Counted from the first letter of the stretch, positions 1 through 6,321 are shown. The stretch is DNA of 7,692 bases from an uncultured Methanobrevibacter sp. (GCF_937898925.1 NZ_CALDKF010000081.1:1-7692), one strand, 5' to 3'. The notes: generated by a model from the sequence alone, not told the origin. A program made the numbers and translations.

Positions 1-32
1 TAGCAGTAGCTTCTGCCAGGATCAAACAGATT
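1..32 (-). rRNA. 16S rRNA, 5' end only (gene runs off the left edge)
   Basis: The reverse complement of the first 32 bases contains TCTGTTTGATCCTGGCAGA followed by AGCTACTGCTA. This is the universal start of small-subunit rRNA in its archaeal form, where bacteria would have AGAGTTTGATCCTGGCTCAG. TCTG and CAGA flank the GTTTGATCCTGG core and pair as the first helix; many archaea have TCCG/CGGA here, so the pair appears to have changed together, which fits a working gene. The mature 5' end is placed near base 32 by comparison with remembered methanobacterial 16S sequences and may be off by a few bases. The gene is transcribed leftward out of the window, presumably as the head of a 16S-23S operon. 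Confidence 0.88.
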
Positions 33-350
33 TGACAGAATACAACAAAATAAGTCAACTTCGTTAAACGAAATCAAAAAGACTTAGAAGTACGCATAAA
101 AAAAATTAGACGAGATATTACACAAATATTAAATCATTACATCACAGACATAACAATCAAATATCACCACATCTATTTTACCAACATCAAACACTAAGTT
201 AAACTTAGGTTCTCACGAATAAATTTATGATAAAAAATGAATTGATATCATATAATCATAATACATGCTACAAAGGTAGCACATCTATTAAGCAAAGCTA
301 CAACATTTACAAAAATAAAAATTAAATATTGCAAAATTTTATTATAATTG
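33..350 (-). other. Pre-16S rRNA leader with small hairpins
   Basis: This non-coding stretch lies just upstream of the 16S start and holds three local inverted repeats. They are TTCGT/ACGAA (60-72), CTAAGT/ACTTAG (194-208, extended by AAC/GTT with one bulged base to 190-211), and TGCTAC/GTAGCA with a 4-base loop (266-281). A further GCTAC at 297-301 could pair with the GTAGC of the last hairpin as an alternative fold. Archaeal pre-16S leaders normally supply one side of a long processing helix whose other side lies beyond the 3' end of 16S, outside this window, so that helix cannot be checked. No tRNA gene and no open reading frame with a ribosome binding site was seen here. The upper boundary is a guess, because the rRNA promoter could not be fixed. 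Confidence 0.5.
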
Positions 351-809
351 AATTTAATAAAAAAAATTTAAAAAAATTAGAAAATAATTAATATTTACTA
401 TTTATTAATAAAATAAACAAATTCAATAAAATTTTTCCTATTTTGTTTCATATCATAAAAACTAAATTAAAATGATCTAAAATTTGATGAACCTTGATTA
501 GATTAAGAATTGGGTAAAAATAAGGCAAATACGAGAAAATATGGAAAAGTTTATATACTATTAGTTTAAAAAGATTAAGGAAACTTTTAGGAATAATGTT
601 AAAAATTAATTTAAATTAAAGAAAACCTATGAAAACAATGAAATTTATAAATAATAAAGAAAAATATGGGATATTTTAGAGAAATAATAAAAAATATTAG
701 AATATTAAAGAAAATAAGAATTTAAAATAAAAAATAAAATATATATTATATAATATATGAAATTTAAAGAAAATAAAAAAGAAAAAAAGAAAATAGATTA
801 ATTTTACAA
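351..809. other. AT-rich spacer between 16S leader and acyl-CoA synthetase
   Basis: This spacer is almost entirely A and T, apart from a slightly more GC-containing patch at about 487-545. Besides the plus-strand promoter at 543-557 and the terminator tract at about 771-797, I see no gene. An AT-only palindromic stretch at about 727-748 could melt easily or form a weak hairpin. The rRNA promoter should lie somewhere between about 300 and 565 on the minus strand. The candidates are a TTATTAAATT-like box near 351-360 with a TTGC near 330, and the minus-strand reading of 550-557. Neither is decisive. Confidence 0.5.
543..557 (+). promoter_or_regulatory. Consensus archaeal promoter pointing right, with no gene behind it
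   Basis: GGAAAAG (543-549, a purine-rich BRE) runs directly into TTTATATA (550-557), a textbook methanogen TATA element. Transcription would start near 576-582 and run toward the 3' end of the acyl-CoA synthetase gene, which lies on the opposite strand. No convincing plus-strand reading frame follows; the longest checked near it is a 16-codon frame at 629-679 without a Shine-Dalgarno site. Read on the minus strand the same bases give TATATAAA, so they could instead serve the rRNA operon with a leader of roughly 500 nt, although the BRE context on that strand is poorer. Confidence 0.45.
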
Positions 810-813
810 TTAA
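771..813 (-). terminator. Terminator of the acyl-CoA synthetase gene, overlapping its stop codon
   Basis: TTAATT (798-803) and AATTAA (808-813) pair around a 4-base loop and include the stop codon at 810-812. On the minus strand the hairpin is followed by a pyrimidine-rich run (plus-strand bases about 771-797 are A and G runs). U-rich tracts are the main intrinsic termination signal for archaeal RNA polymerase. The stem itself is weak, so the tract probably matters more. Confidence 0.5.
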
Positions 814-2909
814 CCTAATTTAATTTTAATATCTAATGCACTTGATCCTTTTTCATATACAAAGATTGGGTTAATATCAAGTTCAGATATTTCAGGGAAG
901 TCTAGAGTTAATCTAGCTACTCTGATAATAGCGGATTTAACAGCATCTATATCACCAGGAGCTTCTCCTCTGAAACCTTTAAGTAATCCCATAACTTTAG
1001 TGTCTTCCATTTGTTCAGTAATTTCTTCAGTGGTCATTCCTTTCGCCAATTTGAATGAAACATCTTCTAAAAGGTTTACAAGAACTCCACCCATACCAAA
1101 TGCAATCATTGGACCGAATTGTGCATCTCTAATCATGCCAACAAGAACTTCAATTCCAGAGTCCATCATCTTTTGAACTTCAACACCATTTGGAACAATG
1201 TCTGGATGAGCTTTCTTAGCATTAGCTATGATTTCTTCATAGACTGCTTCAGCTTCTTCTTTGGATTGAATACCTACTTTTACACCACCAATATCTGATT
1301 TGTGTAAAATCTTATCAGATGCAATCTTAAGTACAACTGGGAAGTCCATCTCTTCTGCAAGCTGACCTGCTTCTTCAGCAGAAGTAGCTAACTTAATAGG
1401 AGCTGCTTCAATACCATAAGCTTCAGCCACAGCATATGCTTCACTACCAAGCAAGGTGTCTCTTTCTTCTTCTTTCACTTTAGCAAAAATAGCTTCAACT
1501 GCTTCCTTATCTACATCATCAATTTCTCCAACAGGATCATCATAATGTCTGTCTTGAACAGCAGCGAATCTTGCAAGGTAATCGAATACTTTTACAGCGG
1601 TTTCAGGGAATACATAGGTAGGAATTCCATTATCCCTTAATACATCATTTGCATTTTCAAAGGTAGGCCCACCCATATTAACAGCAATAACCGGTTTATC
1701 AAACTCACTTGCACCTTCAACAAGTGCTTGAGCAATTCCATCAGCATCAGCAGATGCAGTAGGACAAACCATTACCACTAAACCGTCAACATCATCACTG
1801 TCTAATACAGCTTCTAAAGATTCTTTATATCTTATAACAGGAGCATCACCTAAAACATCAATAGGGTTTTTAATACTTCCCTCTTCAGGCACAGCTGCTT
1901 TTAATCTTTCATTGGTTTCTTCATCAAATTTAACAAGTTCTAATCCGTATCTTTCCATAGCGTCTACAGATAAAACTCCTCCACCACCTGCATTGGTAAT
2001 GATTGCAAGGTTACGTCCAGTTGGAAGTGGACATTTGGAGAATGCTAAACCTACATCAAACAATTCATCCATAGTGGTTACTCTGAATACTCCAGATTGC
2101 TTGAATGCAGTATCAAATGCAACATCACTACCAGCTAATGCACCAGTGTGTGAGGATGCAGCTTCTGCACCTGCAGAACTTGAACCGGATTTCAAGATAA
2201 TAACCGGTTTCTTATAGGATACTTTTCTTAAAGTTCTGACAAAGTCATCATCTTCAGTGATTGATTCAAGATAACAGATAACTACTGCAGTTTCGTCATC
2301 ATCAGATAAGTATTCAATCAATTCAATTTCAGTAGTTCCAGCCTTATTTCCTAAACTGATAATTTTACTGAATCCAATTCCAGAAGTTACACTCCAATCG
2401 ATAATAGCTACCATCATAGCTCCACTTTGGGAAATAAATGCAATATTTCCTGTAGGAGGCATGATTTGTGAAAATGAAGCATTCAATAATGAATGTGAAT
2501 CAGTGATACCTAAACTGTTAGGTCCAATGATGTTTATGCCATATTTTTTACCAAGAGCTACAAGCTCATTTTCTCTTTCTACACCTTCTCCACCAATTTC
2601 CTTAAATCCTGCAGTGATAACAACCATGTTTTTAACACCAAATTCACCACATTCTTCAACAACTGGGTTTACTAAAACACTAGGAATAGAAATAATTACA
2701 AGGTCTGGCACTTCTGGTAAGTCAGATACATTTTTATATGCTTTTAATCCTTGAATTTCATCATCTTTAGGGTTAATAGGATAAATGTTTCCTTTAAAAC
2801 CATCATTAATCATATTATTTACTATAATATAACCAACTTTTCCTTCTGAGTTGGAAGCTCCAACAATAGCAACAGAGTCTGGATTAAACATCTTAGTAAG
2901 ATCAGTCAT
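810..2909 (-). CDS. ADP-forming acetyl/acyl-CoA synthetase, fused alpha-beta form
   Basis: This predicted cytosolic enzyme interconverts acyl-CoA + ADP + Pi with acid + ATP + CoA. The 699-residue protein joins both subunits of the NDP-forming acyl-CoA synthetase family (COG1042) in alpha-beta order. A CoA-binding Rossmann domain (about 1-130, FNPDSVAIVGAS) and ligase-CoA domains (about 150-450) are followed by an ATP-grasp domain (about 480-699). SSHTGALAG carries His254, the family's phosphorylated histidine, and LHKSDIGGV carries His536, matching the second shuttle histidine of the beta subunit. GMGGV (605-609) and ELDINP (676-681) fit the ATP-grasp site. The start is ATG 2909, because AAGGAG precedes it by 9 bases; an upstream in-frame ATG at 2978 has no proper site and would add 23 atypical residues. 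In a hydrogenotrophic methanogen it could activate acetate or conserve energy from 2-oxoacid-derived acyl-CoA. Substrate choice cannot be read from sequence. Confidence 0.9.
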   Translation of the reverse strand: MTDLTKMFNPDSVAIVGASNSEGKVGYIIVNNMINDGFKGNIYPINPKDDEIQGLKAYKNVSDLPEVPDLVIISIPSVLVNPVVEECGEFGVKNMVVITAGFKEIGGEGVERENELVALGKKYGINIIGPNSLGITDSHSLLNASFSQIMPPTGNIAFISQSGAMMVAIIDWSVTSGIGFSKIISLGNKAGTTEIELIEYLSDDDETAVVICYLESITEDDDFVRTLRKVSYKKPVIILKSGSSSAGAEAASSHTGALAGSDVAFDTAFKQSGVFRVTTMDELFDVGLAFSKCPLPTGRNLAIITNAGGGGVLSVDAMERYGLELVKFDEETNERLKAAVPEEGSIKNPIDVLGDAPVIRYKESLEAVLDSDDVDGLVVMVCPTASADADGIAQALVEGASEFDKPVIAVNMGGPTFENANDVLRDNGIPTYVFPETAVKVFDYLARFAAVQDRHYDDPVGEIDDVDKEAVEAIFAKVKEEERDTLLGSEAYAVAEAYGIEAAPIKLATSAEEAGQLAEEMDFPVVLKIASDKILHKSDIGGVKVGIQSKEEAEAVYEEIIANAKKAHPDIVPNGVEVQKMMDSGIEVLVGMIRDAQFGPMIAFGMGGVLVNLLEDVSFKLAKGMTTEEITEQMEDTKVMGLLKGFRGEAPGDIDAVKSAIIRVARLTLDFPEISELDINPIFVYEKGSSALDIKIKLG

Positions 2910-2951
2910 AGATTTTAACTCCTTTATTTCAATTAATTTAATATTCAATGT

Positions 2952-2978
2952 TGATTTAAAATTATGATTTAAAATCAT
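2952..2978 (-). repeat. Direct repeat and palindrome in the acyl-CoA synthetase leader
   Basis: TGATTTAAAAT occurs twice, at 2952-2962 and 2965-2975, a 13-base period. The second copy lies inside a perfect palindrome, ATGATTT-A-AAATCAT (2964-2978). It sits 55-70 bases upstream of the start codon, close to where transcription could begin if the AT-rich box near 3000-3008 is the TATA element. It could be an operator. Function is inferred from position only. Confidence 0.4.
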
Positions 2979-2997
2979 CCTTTTAAAACTTCACCAT

Positions 2998-3036
2998 ACA
3001 AATATATTAATTTTATTATACTATATTATTTGTAGT
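2998..3036 (-). promoter_or_regulatory. Probable promoter region of the acyl-CoA synthetase gene
   Basis: On the minus strand two TATA-like boxes follow one another: AATAATATAGTA centred near 3025 and TTAATATATT centred near 3004. They predict starts near 3000 and 2979, giving leaders of about 90 or 70 nt. Neither is preceded by a strong BRE, and the surrounding AT-richness makes the exact box uncertain. Confidence 0.3.
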
Positions 3037-3359
3037 TCATCATATTTATAATGATAAATAATTAAGAATTATCTTAATGTTTTTAATTACTTTAAAAATC
3101 ATAATATATATAATTAACTATGAAATTTATAAAAAATAATTGGAACATTCCTAATAATATAGATTATTAATTAAATTAAATTTACAAAAATATTTTAAGT
3201 ATGATTGAATTTTAACTATATATATTATATTTTTATAAATCTAATATATATTATTTTATTTATTTTTTAAGAGATAATTTGAATAGTTAATAACATTGAA
3301 AAAAATAGGGAAAACTAAAACCAGAATTTAAAATAATGATAAAACATTATAAATATTTT

Positions 3360-3439
3360 AAAGAAAAGTAAAAAAAATAAAAGAGAAAAAGAAACTAAAA
3401 ATGAAAAGAAAAAATAAAAATGATTAAAAAAATTAATCA
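3360..3439 (-). terminator. cysS terminator: hairpin over the stop codon plus long pyrimidine tract
   Basis: TGATTAA (3421-3427) and TTAATCA (3433-3439) pair around an AAAAA loop and include the cysS stop codon at 3433-3435. Downstream on the minus strand comes about 60 bases of almost pure T with scattered C and A. This is the same layout as at the end of the acyl-CoA synthetase gene and suits U-tract-driven archaeal termination. Confidence 0.6.
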
Positions 3440-4893
3440 CTTACTTCAATACCTAATGAAACAAGCTTGTCCCTGATTTCATCAGATAAATCGTATTTCT
3501 TTTCAGCTCTTAATTTTTGACGAACATCAGCAATTATATTCAATAATTCCTCTTCATCACCACTGGTTTCATCATCATTTGCAAAGAAATCAATACCTAA
3601 TATTTGACTGATATCTGCAAACCAGTGCTTAATAGCTAAAAGATCATCAATGATTATCTTACCTTCATTCAAATCCTTATTAGATTTCTTGATGAATGAG
3701 AAGATAGCCGCAATAGCTTTAGGAGTGCTGAAGTCATCATCCATACTATTGAAGAACTCAGTAACTCCTTCATTTAACACATCATAAGAAGATTGGTAGT
3801 AGTCGAAGTTAAGCAATTCTTCGAAAAGCTCATTTTCCGCTAAGTCCGCTAAATAAGCAATATCATCAGAAACATTGCCTTTTTCAAACGCTTCATTAAT
3901 CTTCTCATCAATAGCTTGAACATAATTCTTGATTTTTGCTACATTTCTTTCAGCTTGATGCAAGCTCACTTCACTGAAGTCTATAGGGCTTCTATAATGA
4001 GTAGCAAGAACAAATAATCTGAATGTTTCACCGGAATACTCTTTCAATAAATCTCTAATGGTAATGAAGTTACCTAAAGATTTAGACATCTTTTCTCCAG
4101 AAACATTCAAGAAACCAGTATGCATCCAGTATTGAACTAACGGTTCCTTACCTGATACAGCTTCCATTTGAGCAATCTCAGAATCGTGGTGGGGGAATAT
4201 TAAATCAAGACCTCCGCCGTGAATGTCGTATTGAGGTCCAAAGTACTTTTCAGTGATTGCAGTGTCTTCAATATGCCAACCAGGTCTTCCTTTACCCCAT
4301 GGAGAATCCCATACAGGTTCGCCTGCAAACTCTTCAGCCTCTCTGTTTTTCCATAAAGCAAAATCATTAGGGCTTTTTTTAGAACTGTCAATATCAATCC
4401 TATGAGTTTCAAGCTCTTCAATCTTACGATTAGCTAATTTACCATAATCCTTAAACTTAGCAACTTCAAAGTAAACTCCAGTTTCAGTTACATATGCAAA
4501 TCCCTTATCAATCAATCTTTGGATTTGGTCTAAAATCTCTTCCATATGGTCAGTAGCTCTTGCAAAATAGTTGACGCTTTTAACATTCAAAGCAGCCATA
4601 TCTTCAATAAATCTCTTTTCAAATTTCTTTGCAAGCAACTTGGAGTCTACACCACTTTCTTTTGCTCTGTTAATGATCTTATCATCAATATCTGTAATAT
4701 TTTGTAAGTAGAATACAGAATATCCTTTAAATTCCAAATATCTTTTAATGGTATCAAAGGAAATGTATGTTCTTCCGTGACCAATATGAGCATCATCATA
4801 AACTGTAGGGCCACAAACAAAGAGTTTAATCTTATCTTCAAATAATGTATTCAACTCTTCCTTTTCCCTTGACATAGTACTATAAATTTCCAT
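3433..4893 (-). CDS. cysS: Cysteinyl-tRNA synthetase
   Basis: This class I aminoacyl-tRNA synthetase activates cysteine with ATP and loads it onto tRNA-Cys in the cytosol. The 486 residues are the usual family length. CGPTVYD begins at Cys27, the HIGH motif is at 36-39, GRPGWHIE at 202-209, FPHHDSE at 233-239 and KMSKS at 268-272. A helical tRNA-binding part fills the C-terminal half. In the E. coli enzyme zinc is held by two cysteines, a histidine and a glutamate. Here Cys27, His235 and Glu239 are present, but the second cysteine position is Asp210. The start is ATG 4893, with AAGGAG six bases upstream; Met7 is a weaker alternative. The gene has its own leader, 149 bases downstream of the regulator stop. 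Its place beside cysE and cysK fits a cell that charges tRNA-Cys directly instead of by the SepRS/SepCysS route. Confidence 0.96.
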   Translation of the reverse strand: MEIYSTMSREKEELNTLFEDKIKLFVCGPTVYDDAHIGHGRTYISFDTIKRYLEFKGYSVFYLQNITDIDDKIINRAKESGVDSKLLAKKFEKRFIEDMAALNVKSVNYFARATDHMEEILDQIQRLIDKGFAYVTETGVYFEVAKFKDYGKLANRKIEELETHRIDIDSSKKSPNDFALWKNREAEEFAGEPVWDSPWGKGRPGWHIEDTAITEKYFGPQYDIHGGGLDLIFPHHDSEIAQMEAVSGKEPLVQYWMHTGFLNVSGEKMSKSLGNFITIRDLLKEYSGETFRLFVLATHYRSPIDFSEVSLHQAERNVAKIKNYVQAIDEKINEAFEKGNVSDDIAYLADLAENELFEELLNFDYYQSSYDVLNEGVTEFFNSMDDDFSTPKAIAAIFSFIKKSNKDLNEGKIIIDDLLAIKHWFADISQILGIDFFANDDETSGDEEELLNIIADVRQKLRAEKKYDLSDEIRDKLVSLGIEVSD

Positions 4894-4925
4894 TATATCT
4901 CCTTAAACGTTGTTAATATAAAATA

Positions 4926-4973
4926 AGTTTAAAATAAACTAAAAATACTATAGAATAACTATATAATTACTGA
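4926..4973 (-). promoter_or_regulatory. Probable cysS promoter with palindrome at the start region
   Basis: On the minus strand AATTATATAG (about 4960-4969) is the best TATA-like box and predicts a start near 4939. That position falls in the inverted repeat AGTTTA-AAA-TAAACT (4926-4940). The resulting leader would be about 45 nt and ends in the strong AAGGAG ribosome site. The box is embedded in the CTATAGAA repeat cluster. Confidence 0.35.
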
Positions 4974-4997
4974 AAATGACTATAGAATCCTATAGAA
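4948..4997. repeat. CTATAGAA repeats spaced by about one helical turn
   Basis: CTATAGAA is exact at 4948-4955, 4980-4987 and 4990-4997. A one-mismatch copy, CTATATAA, is at 4959-4966, and a weakly similar CTGAAAAT stands at 4970-4977. Start-to-start steps are 11, 11, 10 and 10 bases, so all copies face the same side of the helix. The core CTATAG is self-complementary. The cluster fills the gap between the regulator terminator and the cysS leader and overlaps the likely cysS TATA box. It may be an operator array or bent promoter DNA. Confidence 0.5.
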
Positions 4998-5002
4998 AAA
5001 TA

Positions 5003-5038
5003 ATCTTAAAAAATAAAATTAGTAGAAAAATCTACTAA
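5003..5038 (-). terminator. Terminator of the cysE-regulator operon
   Basis: TTAGTAGA (5019-5026) and TCTACTAA (5031-5038) form a perfect 8-base-pair stem with an AAAA loop, beginning five bases after the regulator stop codon. On the minus strand the stem is followed by TTTTATTTTTT. A stem directly followed by a U-run, as in bacterial intrinsic terminators, is also compatible with archaeal U-tract termination. Confidence 0.65.
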
Positions 5039-5042
5039 AATT

Positions 5043-5423
5043 TTATAATAAATGTGCTTCAGAACCTAAACATGCTCTACAATCTGCAGGCATATGTCCT
5101 TTTTCCTTATGTATTTGACAAATGACATCTTCTGTTTTGATTCTTTTACAGATGAAACAAGTACGTGGAATAATATCTAATTTAGTTGCAGTTCCTTCAT
5201 TTAAGTCATTTGCAAAATCTTGAATCAATGCTTTTACATCTTCATTGAACTCAATGCCGCTACCTCTTTTATCAGTTAAATACTGAGAAACAGCAGGTTG
5301 TGTAATATCCATTAATTCAGATATCTTTTTTTGTTTCATTCCTAATTTCAATAAATCTTTTGCTAATTCAGATCTAATAGCTGGTATGATATACCATACT
5401 ACCATTTCACAAGGTGGTTTCAT
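5043..5423 (-). CDS. Small HTH (XRE-like) regulator with cysteine-rich C-terminal tail
   Basis: This 126-residue predicted cytosolic DNA-binding protein resembles the archaeal COG2522-type regulators, which open with PPCE..V..I.PAIR. A helix-turn-helix spans about residues 28-52 (MKQKKISELMDI, then TQPAVSQYL as the recognition helix, then DKRG). The last 40 residues hold five cysteines: C89-x2-C92, C102 and C115-x2-C118, with His105 and His110 between. A sixth, Cys5, is near the N-terminus. Such spacing suits a zinc or iron-sulfur site; which one cannot be told. The ATG is well supported by AGGAGG seven bases upstream, within the 23-base gap after cysE. It is therefore very probably co-transcribed with cysE and followed by its own terminator. 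A role as cysteine, sulfide or redox sensor for the neighbouring cys genes is inference from context. No specific family member with a known target is recognised. Confidence 0.85.
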   Translation of the reverse strand: MKPPCEMVVWYIIPAIRSELAKDLLKLGMKQKKISELMDITQPAVSQYLTDKRGSGIEFNEDVKALIQDFANDLNEGTATKLDIIPRTCFICKRIKTEDVICQIHKEKGHMPADCRACLGSEAHLL

Positions 5424-5446
5424 AAAAATCCTCCTAAATTAAAATA

Positions 5447-6187
5447 TTATTCTTCTTCATCAATATAATTATTCAATTTATAAAATAATTTCCCATCACC
5501 CTTAAATACTTCTTCAAGTTCAGAGCCATGGTCAAATTCAACATGGTCAATATCATGGAACTTGCTTAGAACATTGATCCTATTTTCAAGCTCTTCCTGA
5601 CGTTCAAAGAGCAAGTCAATAGCTGATGAAACAGGGTCTGGAAATTCGTGCTCTAAATCCAAAACACATTTACGGTCTTCATGAATAATCCTGCTCGGTA
5701 CACCAACTGCAGTGGCTCCTCTTGGAACATCCTGCAATACTACAGCTCCAGCTCCAACTTTTGAGGAACATCCTAATGTAATGTTTCCTAGAACCTTTGC
5801 TCCAGAACCAATTACAACTGCATCTTCAACAGTAGGGTGTCTTTTACCCTTACTTAAACTTGTACCTCCAAGAACTACTCCTTGGTATATTAAAACATCA
5901 TTTCCAACAATAGCGGTTTCACCTATTACAATACCCATTCCATGGTCAATAAAGACTCTTTTACCTATTTGAGCCCCAGGGTGAATTTCTATGCCAGTCA
6001 AGAATCTGGATATTTGAGAGAAAAATCTTCCCCAAAATGGCAAACGATGAGTCCAAAGCCAATGGTTTATCCTATGAAAAATTATAGCCCATATTCCAGG
6101 ATAACAAAGCAGAATCTCTAGACTGCTCCTTGCTGCAGGGTCTCTAGCTTTTGCAGCTTGTAAATCTTGTTTTAAGTCATCAAACAT
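5447..6187 (-). CDS. cysE: Serine O-acetyltransferase
   Basis: CysE transfers acetyl from acetyl-CoA to L-serine, giving O-acetylserine, the substrate of the CysK encoded next door. The 246-residue protein is the shorter form found in many bacteria: a brief helical N-terminus (1-60) with RDPAA at 15-19, then a left-handed beta-helix of hexapeptide repeats (about 65-165). Catalytic-region motifs are IDHGMG (His82) and GKRHPT (Arg116, His117), matching the serine site around His158 and His193 of E. coli CysE; GIEIHP has Glu67 where E. coli has Asp143. About 75 residues follow the beta-helix and end in YIDEEE, without the terminal isoleucine that lets many CysE proteins dock into CysK. The start is ATG 6187, with GGTGA six bases upstream. 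It is first in an operon with the small regulator. Most methanogens use other cysteine routes, so transfer from bacteria is plausible but not shown here. Confidence 0.95.
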   Translation of the reverse strand: MFDDLKQDLQAAKARDPAARSSLEILLCYPGIWAIIFHRINHWLWTHRLPFWGRFFSQISRFLTGIEIHPGAQIGKRVFIDHGMGIVIGETAIVGNDVLIYQGVVLGGTSLSKGKRHPTVEDAVVIGSGAKVLGNITLGCSSKVGAGAVVLQDVPRGATAVGVPSRIIHEDRKCVLDLEHEFPDPVSSAIDLLFERQEELENRINVLSKFHDIDHVEFDHGSELEEVFKGDGKLFYKLNNYIDEEE

Positions 6188-6268
6188 AAATTCACCATTG
6201 TAAAAGTAAAACTTAACTATTGTTAATAATATTAGTATATATGTACCTACTTAAATATAAATTTAACA

Positions 6269-6285
6269 TTTGTTATAATAACAAA
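6269..6285. promoter_or_regulatory. Dyad operator or leader hairpin at the predicted cysE start
   Basis: TTTGTTAT (6269-6276) and ATAACAAA (6278-6285) form a perfect palindrome around one base. TAACA at 6264-6268 adds an overlapping partial site. The dyad lies 21 bases downstream of the cysE TATA box, where transcription should begin, which is a common position for archaeal repressor sites. Its minus-strand reading starts TTTGTTATTA, a 10-mer found again at the same place before cysK. Confidence 0.5.
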
Positions 6286-6305
6286 GTTATATTATTTTTT
6301 TATAA

Positions 6306-6321
6306 TATATAAACTATTTTA
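6306..6321 (-). promoter_or_regulatory. cysE promoter (BRE + TATA box)
   Basis: On the minus strand TAAAATAG is followed by TTTATATA (TATA at 6306-6313), the consensus box for methanogens. It predicts transcription start near 6284 and a leader of about 98 nt before the ATG at 6187. Confidence 0.6.

Larger units (their letters stand above)
2910..3432. other. 523-base AT-rich spacer between cysS and the acyl-CoA synthetase
   Basis: The left part is the leader and probable promoter of the acyl-CoA synthetase gene, and the right part (about 3360-3432) is the cysS terminator tract. Between about 3060 and 3350 I see no reading frame with a ribosome binding site and no RNA gene. The only local structures there are a small inverted repeat around GGAACATTCC (3139-3155, one bulge) and AT-only palindromes near 3215-3255. 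Confidence 0.5.

Noticed and set aside
196..230. tRNA-like GGTTC near 208-212
   Set aside because: No acceptor, anticodon or D-arm pairing surrounds it; it belongs to the leader hairpin at 190-211.
486..540. Possible C/D box RNA (TGATGA at about 486-491)
   Set aside because: A box C-like TGATGA is present, but no CTGA box D or internal C'/D' pair follows at a suitable distance.
629..679. 16-codon plus-strand frame downstream of the orphan promoter
   Set aside because: No Shine-Dalgarno site and a composition typical of AT-rich spacer; nothing separates it from chance.
720..750. AT-only palindromic stretch as the rRNA promoter
   Set aside because: It contains TATA-like strings in both directions purely from base composition, with no BRE, and it is about 700 bases from 16S.
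1912..2754. Plus-strand reading frames inside the acyl-CoA synthetase gene (1912-2217, 2461-2754)
   Set aside because: They are opposite-strand shadows of a clear gene, without ribosome sites or recognisable domains. The same applies to the plus-strand frames inside cysE (5712-5972) and inside or across cysK (6525-6824, 6851-7060, 7290-7547).
810..2978. Longer acyl-CoA synthetase starting at ATG 2978 (23 extra residues)
   Set aside because: No correctly spaced ribosome site for that ATG, the extra residues do not resemble the family, and they would cover the palindromic leader. ATG 2909 has AAGGAG upstream and gives the normal N-terminus.
4200..4841. Minus-strand frames nested within cysS
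   Set aside because: They are out-of-frame products of the cysS coding sequence with low-complexity translations and no family features.
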